Below are positions 43,195-49,588 of a DNA stretch of 49,588 nucleotides, in pieces. Made by a program: the position numbers and the translations under genes. Below the pieces are notes generated by a model. That model was not told the DNA's origin and did no database searches. It saw only the letters and a list, made by a program, of their open reading frames with translations. Position 1 is the stretch's first letter; each line of letters opens with the position of its first letter. Source of the stretch: Terriglobia bacterium (lineage in GTDB: Bacteria; Acidobacteriota; Terriglobia; JAIQFV01). The DNA lies in contig JAIQFY010000055.1 of the NCBI GenBank assembly GCA_020072965.1, forward strand, positions 1 to 49,588, read 5' to 3'.

Positions 43195-43568
43195 GCAACC
43201 CTCCTGTTTTTTTAGCTATCGCTTTGAATTGTGAGACACGAGAGATGCTGTAGGGAGACTTTCCCACTCTCCCGGAGGACATCTCCCCCTGCAAAAGACA
43301 ACCTGTGGATGTGTGCCGGAGTATACGCGCCAAGGGGTGGGAGTCAAGCCCTTTCAAATCCTGATGATGTCAATCTACCGGCGCAGGAAGCCGGAGGATG
43401 CAAGTTCATCGCTCTTCATTAAAAATGGGACAGGTCGATGCCATTAGACAAACCCCAACCTCTTCTGCGACTGCAGTGCATTGGGATATAGCCTTCCCAT
43501 CAGCACTTTACTTTTGAACAGGGGAGGATGTGGGGGGCGGTCACGCACGAACCATGGGTGTATGTCGC

Positions 43569-43592
43569 CCGGACGATTTCAGATTCGTCCGG
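43569..43592 (-). terminator. Hairpin after the small gene at 43631
   Basis: CCGGACGA pairs with TCGTCCGG. It lies about 40 bases past the stop on the minus strand but has no T-run, so terminator activity is uncertain. Confidence 0.35.
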
Positions 43593-43630
43593 TGTCCCCC
43601 GCTCTGACCTGCACAACTTCGTGGGGGGCG

Positions 43631-43915
43631 TTATTTAATGGTCCGGAGTAAATTCTCAAATCCCGCACCTGAACCGGCATAGAGCAGAGAAACGGGTTTT
43701 TCGTTTCTGAGAACATCAATGATGTTGTGGAAGTCATCGAGATGGTAATACAGAGTCGGCTGGCCGCCCACCAGACCATCCTGGGGGAGTGCTGATCCAT
43801 TGGGCATGAAGATAGCTTGGGCGATATAGTTGCCCGCGGCTTTTAGCGCAATCTTCGGGTGATAGTTGTTAGACGAATAGAATACTTCGTATGCGTCGAT
43901 CTTCGTCAGTGGCAT
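43631..43915 (-). CDS. Small conserved-looking protein of unknown function
   Basis: A 94-residue cytoplasmic protein (no signal peptide): a short N-terminal strand (K-I-D-A-Y-E-V-F-Y), A-G-N-Y-I-A-Q-A-I-F-M-P-N-G, then Y-Y-H-L-D-D-F-H-N-I-I-D-V-L and a final V-S-L-L-Y-A-G-S-G-A-G-F-E-N. The regular pattern and AAGGAG eight bases upstream support a real gene. I do not know a function. Confidence 0.7.
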   Translation of the reverse strand: MPLTKIDAYEVFYSSNNYHPKIALKAAGNYIAQAIFMPNGSALPQDGLVGGQPTLYYHLDDFHNIIDVLRNEKPVSLLYAGSGAGFENLLRTIK

Positions 43916-44048
43916 AAGTCATCTCCTTGGTCTTTGATGAACGAACGGAAGAAACACGGCCAGCGGTGGAGAAATCTCAGTGAAATGGGGAATGTCCGCG
44001 AGCTGTGGCCAAATCAATATGCCAGAAAATCGATTGAAACAGCCTAAG

Positions 44049-44199
44049 AAAATGCTTTGGCAGCCCTCCGCCGCAGCGGACTCTTTGCCGGCGGGGGTCC
44101 TTCCGAGAGTTCACCCACCATCCCTGATCTTTGGCCGACTGCAACGAAATGCCCCCGCCACAAGAACGTGGCGGGGCTACCAAAACTTTCCTCATGGCA
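44049..44199. repeat. Dispersed repeat, copy 2 (CTCTTTGCCGGCGGGGG family)
   Basis: AATGCTTTGGCAGCC through GGACTCTTTGCCGGCGGGGG to a CCCCCGCC..GGCGGGG hairpin. Counterpart of 37629-37785. Confidence 0.75.
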
Positions 44200-44215
44200 A
44201 GATGTGGGGTCAGGC

Positions 44216-44342
44216 CTGGACGTAGGACAGTGCATTAAGCGAATGCACAATGCAATTCGTCTGATGGGTAAAGAAAATGAAATTCGCCTTTCATAGGCGC
44301 ATTACGGCTGTTCCATTCTGTCCGATGTCCAGGTGTGACCCC
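44216..44342. repeat. GGGGTCA...CCAGGTGTGACCCC element, copy 1
   Basis: Starts GGGGTCAGGCCTGGAC and ends GTCCAGGTGTGACCCC, about 127 bp, with imperfect inverted ends. Copy 2 at 46566-46703 shares its core (GGCGCATTACGGCTGTTCC). Half copies lie at 37233-37256, 48325-48351 and 48440-48460. Non-coding; it contains start-like frames only by chance. Confidence 0.8.
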
Positions 44343-44510
44343 TTCCTATTCTTCATTTTGAAAACAGTGAACCTTATCTTGCCCAAGTGCCGTTTGCACA
44401 GACCTGACTCTCGATTATTTCGTCGCGTCAATGTTGGCTCGGTGTCGGGGCAGATAGATCCGTGCCCTTGCACGTGACCTGTGGAAAAACTGCTGCAGGC
44501 GCGCGCCCAT

Positions 44511-45032
44511 TCACCAGATTTCGCCGAGGTCCATCGTCTCTACGTCTTTCCTGATTTTGAGGGTCAGTGGTTCCTTGCTCCCCTTCCTCTTCATCTCAAC
44601 CAGGTTCAGGGTGCCCCGGACGGGTCCGAGGCGTCCAATTCGGAATTCCGTCTCTTCAGCGTCTTTCTGCAGGTACCCTCGATGGACCTTGATCGCAAAT
44701 CGACCCTTGGCATCCGCTTTCGCACGGGGATTGGTCAGTTTTACTACTCCTTCCGAGTCCGGTGCGAAAAAGACCGAACTTGTTTTCTTCTTGTCGAGGG
44801 AGAAGAGCACCACCTCCACTCCCTCCCAGGCCGAACCGTCCTCATGAAGCACGGTTCCCGTCAGCAGAAAATAGTTCGCGTCCTTTTCCGGAGTCTGAGC
44901 TTCGGCGACCTTCTCGCCACCGGTCTTCGCAGACGACTGCGGAGATTCCTTTGACGAAGCTGCTTTCAGCAATGGGTTCAGATCAATCGTGTTGCTCACC
45001 ATGCAGCCTTGATGGTTCTCAAGCTCCGTCAC
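44511..45032 (-). CDS. Cytoplasmic-looking protein of unknown function with duplicated 5' module
   Basis: A 173-residue frame from GTG 45032, overlapping the preceding stop (GTGA). The first 27 residues (M-T-E-L-E-N-H-Q-G-C-M-V-S-N-T) are identical in DNA to the start of the gene at 48489-49532. Residues 54-173 contain F-L-L-T-G-T-V-L-H-E-D-G-S-A-W-E-G-V, a carboxypeptidase-regulatory or Ig-like strand pattern, ending in charged strands. No signal peptide in this frame. It may instead be the continuation of the upstream secreted protein after a frameshift. Confidence 0.6.
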   Translation of the reverse strand: MTELENHQGCMVSNTIDLNPLLKAASSKESPQSSAKTGGEKVAEAQTPEKDANYFLLTGTVLHEDGSAWEGVEVVLFSLDKKKTSSVFFAPDSEGVVKLTNPRAKADAKGRFAIKVHRGYLQKDAEETEFRIGRLGPVRGTLNLVEMKRKGSKEPLTLKIRKDVETMDLGEIW

Positions 45033-45088
45033 GATCTCGAACCGGTTCTGGTCCTGTGGGCCCAGGGGGCTGCTGAGCTTGTGGGTTC
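44950..45088. repeat. 139-bp exact duplication, copy 1
   Basis: Identical base for base to 49450-49588 (offset exactly 4500). It covers the 5' coding end of 44511-45032 and the last codons of 45029-45529. Confidence 0.95.
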
Positions 45089-45529
45089 ATGCACCGTGTA
45101 GTTTAGATCTGTGGGTGAAGCCAGCGTGGCGTCTGAGATGAAGAACGGCACTCCCCTGGCAAACGCCTCCTCCTTGCTCGCAAACACGACGTTGCCCCTG
45201 CCTTCGACCTTGGCGAGATCGACGGTCGCCTCCGGGTCGGCGTTCTGGCTGAACTTTCCCTTGGTGATCTGAAAAATGCGGGGCTGGCCGTCCTTGGTGG
45301 TCTTCTTGCCCACTCTTACGGAAACGTCATACCGGCCCCACCACGCCGCTCGCAATTCGCAGAGGGTGAACTCGCGCACAAGTTCGTGTGAAACGCTCGT
45401 GGCGACTTCACCCTCGACGGACTTGAGGGTTTCGACCGCTTGTTGCTGTCCACGAACCCGAGTGGGAGCGATCCCGAGTGCGAACACACAAGCAAGTATC
45501 ACAGAGGCAAAGCGCGGACAGATTTTCAT
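45029..45529 (-). CDS. Exported protein of unknown function
   Basis: A 166-residue protein with signal peptide (about 1-26, ending V-R-G-Q). The mature part has F-T-L-C-E-L-R-A-A-W-W-G-R-Y-D-V-S-V and G-R-G-N-V-V-F-A-S-K-E-E-A-F-A-R-G. The last 18 codons lie in the 139-bp duplicated module, in a different frame from the next gene. Unknown family. TTGGCG/AGGAGG precedes the ATG. Confidence 0.65.
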   Translation of the reverse strand: MKICPRFASVILACVFALGIAPTRVRGQQQAVETLKSVEGEVATSVSHELVREFTLCELRAAWWGRYDVSVRVGKKTTKDGQPRIFQITKGKFSQNADPEATVDLAKVEGRGNVVFASKEEAFARGVPFFISDATLASPTDLNYTVHEPTSSAAPWAHRTRTGSRS

Positions 45530-45817
45530 AAAACCTCCTTCATAAATTTGGAACAGTCCCGAGTTTCATGACTCAATATGTCGCGTTGGGAAAGGAAAGG
45601 GCGAACAAATCCACAGACGACCGGCAGCGCTCTCGGCATGGACACTCTGTCATGAGGAAACAGTGGACCATCCTCACGGGGAAAACTCGGCCGAAAGCTT
45701 ACCATGCCGCTGAAATGCAGAATGCGATGATACGACCTCAATGGACATTTATTAGATGAGTGGCCCCGAGCCGCGTAAGCTCCAACTCGGGTTTGGCAGC
45801 GCCCGGCACGCGACGAG

Positions 45818-46405
45818 CTAAGGTCGCTGGATTCCCCCTGGAGGCGGGGAGTAGCCAATGCGCGCGATCCGACTTCCGCAGTCCGGGCAATCGGAACGCG
45901 GCTGGCGGCTGCCAAACATGCTTGGACTGGTAAGGTGGAGCTTGAAGGAACTTGGGAACGCACGAGCACAGCTGGCGCATCTGAGTGGCGCGGTGGTCCA
46001 CGCGCCGAGCACCGGAGCCCCCTCCCCGTAGTTTTTCATCAGCAACTCGTAGCACGACTGATACACTTCGGCGTATCGAGTGATCTCCACGTCGACGGCG
46101 AAAGTCTCGCGTGCGGCAATTCGGCCAACGATGACCGTCGGTTGTCCCTTGGTGCGCTCGTCAGCCGCCGTGGACCTGAGGATGACCGCCCTGTCACCAG
46201 GATTCTGTGTTGATGTCTTGGTGAAACTAATGCGGGCGCGCCAGCCGAAGACAAACAACAGACTACCAGGGATCACAAAGACAAGCAGAAAAGCCCAAGC
46301 GGCAGACGTAGCGTCACCTTTAAACGCTGTCGGATTCAGCAAAGCATCAAGAACACCCAGAAAGCCGAGTGCCAGAATAGCTGTGCCAGTGATCATGCGC
46401 ACCAT
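45818..46405 (-). CDS. Membrane protein with possible zinc-binding tail
   Basis: A 195-residue protein: two hydrophobic helices (about 5-22 and 35-52), a soluble middle (V-I-V-G-R-I-A-A-R-E-T-F-A-V-D-V-E-I) and a C-terminal pair C-A-S-C near 149-152 and C-P-D-C near 178-181 that could form a zinc ribbon. No known family; function unknown. Confidence 0.6.
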   Translation of the reverse strand: MVRMITGTAILALGFLGVLDALLNPTAFKGDATSAAWAFLLVFVIPGSLLFVFGWRARISFTKTSTQNPGDRAVILRSTAADERTKGQPTVIVGRIAARETFAVDVEITRYAEVYQSCYELLMKNYGEGAPVLGAWTTAPLRCASCARAFPSSFKLHLTSPSMFGSRQPRSDCPDCGSRIARIGYSPPPGGIQRP

Positions 46406-46565
46406 GTCACCCTCCCTAGTAAGCCTTCAGGCCAATCCCCAGGTCCCTGACTTACAGCGGGCGCCCGCGACGGCCGTCGTTGCTGTATACCAAGCTGGCT
46501 GCCCACACTCCGTTGCATCCGATTTGTTAGGCGCTGCTACGTGCTAATCATTTCAGCAAACATGT

Positions 46566-46703
46566 GGGGTCAGACCTGGACCTAGGATAGTGTATTAAGC
46601 AAATGTACAACGCAATTCGTACGATGAGTAACGCAAAATGAAATTTGCCTTTCATAGGTGCATTACGGCTGTTCCATTCTGTCCAATGTCCAGGTGTGAC
46701 CCC
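46566..46703. repeat. GGGGTCA...CCAGGTGTGACCCC element, copy 2
   Basis: Begins GGGGTCAGACCTGGAC and ends GTCCAGGTGTGACCCC, about 138 bp. Same orientation as 44216-44342, so the three genes between them are bracketed by direct copies. Confidence 0.8.
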
Positions 46704-46978
46704 TTTTTATGCTCTTCTGGAAATTCCATGTTAAGGCTCCTCTTCGGAATCAGTTTGAGCTTGAAGTTGCATCAAAAAACCTGTCGGGGTTTTTCTCTGC
46801 GTCAGGCTAAATTCGACTGTCCCGATCTGTCCCCAGCAATTTCCGATAGAAAGAGAACGAAACTTGGCTTGCTTTTTGCCCAAGAAATTGGTGAATTGTC
46901 GAATGTCGGTGCCTGACCCGAACGAAGACGTCACCCGAACGAAGACGTCTGGCCGATGCAACACTAAACCGGAGACTA

Positions 46979-47779
46979 TTATCCTTTTTGCGCTTCTTCT
47001 ATCCTCCTTACGGCCGATTCTGCAGCTTGAACCACTTCACGACTTAGGGGTTCCTTCCTGCTGATTCTTATCAGGATCTCTGGTGTCAGGCCCCCTAGCA
47101 ATTGCGCTTGTTCCGCGAAATCCGCTGCCGTCAAGGGACGCCCCCAGACGGTGATGAGCTCTTTCAGGACCGGAAGCGCGCTTGCAGCGGCCGTGCCGAG
47201 CGAAGCTAGGGCGTTGATCGCCGTCACCTGGGCTGAGTCTGCCCGTCGCGCCGCCACCAAGAGTGCGTTGACAAAATCAGGGCTCCGCAGCCCCAGGCTC
47301 AGTCCGTAAAGGATTGCGCTTCCCACCTTAACCCTGCGATGAATCTGGTCAATCAGGTCAGACGCTTTCTCCTGCTCCGACCGTGGTGCGGTCGCGCGTA
47401 TTCTCTTAGCAATATCTTGGGCATCGCAGACATAAAAGCGATGTAATGGCAGGATGTCCATCGCTTCCAGGTCCAACAGGCTGGAGCGCAATGCTTCCGA
47501 GGGACGTGCCCCTATCGCACAAAGCGCCTCCAGAGCCCGAATGACGATTTTCTCGAGCTCAGGAAGTGACCTCCCTCCACCGACAAAGGTCTCAGCCCAG
47601 CGCTGCGAAAGAAGAAGGTTCTCCAGAGTGGGTAAGGCAGCCTTGCCCATTTCGACAATTCGGTCCGTGTCTCCCATGACCAGAAGGCAGAGTGTTCGTC
47701 TGCTGTCGTCCAATGCAGCCGAGCCTGATTGATCGAGCAGGCTTTGTGCGGCTCTGGACGCTGCTGACGGGTCCTTCAA
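46979..47779 (-). CDS. HEAT-like helical repeat protein
   Basis: A 266-residue helical repeat protein as read from TTG 47779 (units such as A-A-L-P-T-L-E-N-L-L, V-I-R-A-L-E-A-L-C-A-I-G, A-I-N-A-L-A-S-L-G-T-A-A-A-S-A-L-P-V-L-K), a protein-protein contact fold. In the same frame, coding continues upstream to an ATA at 47902 preceded by AAGGAG at the right distance (F-L-H-K-L-F-T-K-S-R-E-K), implying a lost or non-standard start codon. No family name; no signal peptide. Confidence 0.65.
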   Translation of the reverse strand: MKDPSAASRAAQSLLDQSGSAALDDSRRTLCLLVMGDTDRIVEMGKAALPTLENLLLSQRWAETFVGGGRSLPELEKIVIRALEALCAIGARPSEALRSSLLDLEAMDILPLHRFYVCDAQDIAKRIRATAPRSEQEKASDLIDQIHRRVKVGSAILYGLSLGLRSPDFVNALLVAARRADSAQVTAINALASLGTAAASALPVLKELITVWGRPLTAADFAEQAQLLGGLTPEILIRISRKEPLSREVVQAAESAVRRIEEAQKG

Positions 47780-47986
47780 GACGTCTTCGACCCGCCAGCC
47801 GAACGGAGAGGGCGGTCCAACTGGACCGGAACTCGCGGGCGGCAGTTCATTCTTGTCAGTCTTCTCCCGGCTCTTTGTGAACAGCTTATGCAGGAAGTCT
47901 ATGGGTTATTCTCCTTTTCTTTCGAGCCTCTTTCACTTGAAGAATTGTTGGTGCCTGACCCGAATGGCGCTTAGATAAGCTGGCTA

Positions 47987-48320
47987 TTATCCTCTCTTTC
48001 GCTTTGTCACCGAAGGGCTTAGGGCGCGAATGATTTGCTCGGACAGTTGGCGCAATCGTGCCAGGCGTTGCTCCAGTTGGTAGTTTCGCTGGATGGCCGC
48101 TTGGATGATTTTGGGCCTGCTCCGCGCTCAGCGCCTGGGTGACGGTCTTGTTGTCGATTTTGCGCGTCCACAGGTAGTATGGGCCGTAGGCTTTGGAGAC
48201 GCCACGGGCCGTTCGGTGGAGGTAGCGTTTGATGACGCTGGCTTGAAGGACATACCCCTGAGGCGGCATCGCCGCCACCTGCTGATTAAACCCTCGAATC
48301 AACTGATTGAGCCGACTCAT
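47987..48320 (-). pseudogene. DUF6788-like gene with one frameshift
   Basis: From ATG 48320 the frame M-S-R-L-N-Q-L through K-A-Y-G-P-Y-Y-L-W-T-R-K-I-D-N-K-T-V-T matches DUF6788-type proteins. Near 48108 a one-base change of frame is needed: the +1 frame continues I-I-Q-A-A-I-Q-R-N-Y-Q-L-E-Q-R-L and ends at TAA 47987. The long open frame to 47886 is out of phase and not homologous. A half copy of the GTCCAATGTCCAGG repeat lies just before the start. Confidence 0.6.
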
Positions 48321-48488
48321 CTTCTGTCCAATGTCCAGGTGTGACCCCTTCATAACTTCATAATAAATAGGCCGCTCCTAACGGAGCTGGAGGAAAGCAA
48401 CTTCAGGTGCCCTCCCGCCCTCAGCATTTCGGCAGCAGCCCGTCCCAGTCTGACCCCATTTGCTTAATCATGAGAAGTGTTTGCGTCA

Positions 48489-49532
48489 TCATCGTTCATA
48501 AACATACGTCGTCACTTTTCCTTTCTCGATGACGAATCTCTTCCCGCTGCATTTATAGGTCGTGGATATTTCATTTCCTGATGGGGAGATAACAAAACCT
48601 TCTTCTTGCAACTTCCCTCCCGACATGCTGTCTACACAGGCTAACTTGACCATCTCTTCGGTCATCCCGATGGCGACATTCCCCTCCTCAATCAACTTCC
48701 AAATCGCTTCGCTCCAGGTGGGGTGTAGTTTTCGCGGGTCGTCAAGGAAGAACTCTTGAGAAAAGGGAGCGCCCATAGAAACATACTTTTCCAGCCCATG
48801 AAAATTCTCATCAAAGACTATGCCTCCACTGACGTAAAGTGGGCCTTCTCTCCCTTCGTCAGTCTTGACAAAGATAAATATGTGGTTATTCTGCTCTCCA
48901 AACTCAACACGAGTGATGGTGACTTTTTGAAGCTTCTTGAGTGACAATCTTTCATCCGACACGGAGTACCTACAAGGGTCGGTTGTTACTGCAATTGTGG
49001 CAAACCTCGTTTTAGGCCACAGAGATCGCCCTATCAAACCTTTTGCGGCATCCAATTCAGAGTGGAAACCCATTCCGTGTTCATTATCCGTGACAATTTT
49101 TTCCCCTGTCTTGTCAAGCTGAATGACAATCTCAGGAGTAGTACGCTCCGTTAGCTTAGCTTCTAGGATCACTCCTGTGTGCTGAGCATACTTATTTACT
49201 GACAAACGGTTTTCTTTCTTTTCGTCTTCATATCTGTAAAACAAATAAGGCACTCCATCCGACGGAGCCGAAAGACACTGAAGCGGCTCTGTTCCCAGTA
49301 TGGTCACCTTTTCCCCCTTCAGGCGTCGGACCTTTTCTGTCAGCTTTTCTGCCCACGTCTTTTCCTGCTTTGGGTCGGCCGCGTCAGCTTTATGTGACGT
49401 GACGTCTGGAGCTGACTCTATGTGCGACAAACGGCTTGTCTCCAGGATATTTGACGAAGCTGCTTTCAGCAATGGGTTCAGATCAATCGTGTTGCTCACC
49501 ATGCAGCCTTGATGGTTCTCAAGCTCCGTCAC
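48489..49532 (-). CDS. Uncharacterised protein, possibly 5'-partial
   Basis: A 347-residue frame from GTG 49532. Residues 1-27 are the module shared with 44511-45032; the rest is different. In the same frame the coding stays open for 18 more codons to the window end, so the true start may lie outside. The body has charged and beta-rich parts (V-T-I-L-G-T-E-P-L, K-T-R-F-A-T-I-A-V) and no recognised domain. The C-terminus (F-V-I-E-K-G-K-V-T-T-Y) looks natural. Confidence 0.6.
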   Translation of the reverse strand: MTELENHQGCMVSNTIDLNPLLKAASSNILETSRLSHIESAPDVTSHKADAADPKQEKTWAEKLTEKVRRLKGEKVTILGTEPLQCLSAPSDGVPYLFYRYEDEKKENRLSVNKYAQHTGVILEAKLTERTTPEIVIQLDKTGEKIVTDNEHGMGFHSELDAAKGLIGRSLWPKTRFATIAVTTDPCRYSVSDERLSLKKLQKVTITRVEFGEQNNHIFIFVKTDEGREGPLYVSGGIVFDENFHGLEKYVSMGAPFSQEFFLDDPRKLHPTWSEAIWKLIEEGNVAIGMTEEMVKLACVDSMSGGKLQEEGFVISPSGNEISTTYKCSGKRFVIEKGKVTTYVYER

Positions 49533-49588
49533 GATCTCGAACCGGTTCTGGTCCTGTGGGCCCAGGGGGCTGCTGAGCTTGTGGGTTC
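49450..49588. repeat. 139-bp exact duplication, copy 2, at the window end
   Basis: Exact match of 44950-45088. The window stops inside it, so the true repeat may be longer. Confidence 0.95.

Noticed and set aside
1-49588. tRNA or rRNA genes
   Set aside because: No cloverleaf-compatible segment with the GGTTCGAATCC-type arm and no rRNA signature was noticed by eye.

Overview
The window looks like a chromosomal contig from a member of the Acidobacteriota. The clearest evidence is the PadR regulator followed directly by a duplicated orphan FtsX/MacB-type permease (37975-40955), a pairing characteristic of that phylum. Other features fit the same assignment: many secreted proteins of unknown function, intergenic DNA rich in hairpin and REP-like repeats, and no ribosomal or phage genes. 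All calls were made by reading the sequence; no database search was run.

Layout. 1-420: the 5' end of a group II intron (minus strand) running off the left edge, inserted beside a hairpin. 421-4176: YjbQ and a GAF-GAF sigma-54 activator (overlapping stop/start), then an ornithine cyclodeaminase-like enzyme. 4290-6870: a repeat-rich strip with a TatA-like gene, an orphan AbrB antitoxin, and hicB and higA antitoxins whose hicA and higB toxins survive only as short remnants, plus at least three repeat families. 7050-10548: thiolase, a secreted dienelactone hydrolase-like protein and 3-hydroxyacyl-CoA dehydrogenase, a beta-oxidation / short-chain acyl-CoA group. 10647-14267: zinc-ribbon TPR protein, recA and a transpeptidase-only penicillin-binding protein. 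15061-21670 (mostly minus strand): ferredoxin, BioY, amidohydrolase, SDR, STAS protein, two secreted unknowns, a Cys-rich small protein and an Spx/ArsC-like thioredoxin-fold gene with an in-frame TGA. 21876-23469: HGSNAT/DUF1624-like membrane acyltransferase and an RsbRD-N-type protein. 23830-28968: a tightly packed plus-strand operon of four beta-rich unknown proteins, a polyprenyl synthetase and a geranylgeranyl-reductase-like flavoprotein. 29089-37608: a phasin-like helical protein, secreted proteins, a ferredoxin fusion, DinB, an M16 peptidase, DUF4197 and an NTF2-fold immunity-like protein. 37975-40955: PadR and permease. 41094-49588: secreted cupin and other unknowns among gene fragments and dispersed repeats; the window ends inside a 139-bp exact duplication.

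The observations most worth following are: (1) the 23830-28968 operon, where leaderless Ig-like proteins are coupled to isoprenoid enzymes, the best candidate for an undescribed system; (2) the Spx/ArsC-like gene whose first CxxC cysteine is a TGA followed by a suitably placed hairpin, a candidate selenoprotein; (3) a RecA with an in-frame gap of about 32 residues covering the second half of DNA-binding loop L2 and the strand after it; (4) three antitoxin genes within 1.4 kb with no intact toxin, next to a MITE-like element with a perfect 18-bp terminal repeat and an 11-bp flanking direct repeat.
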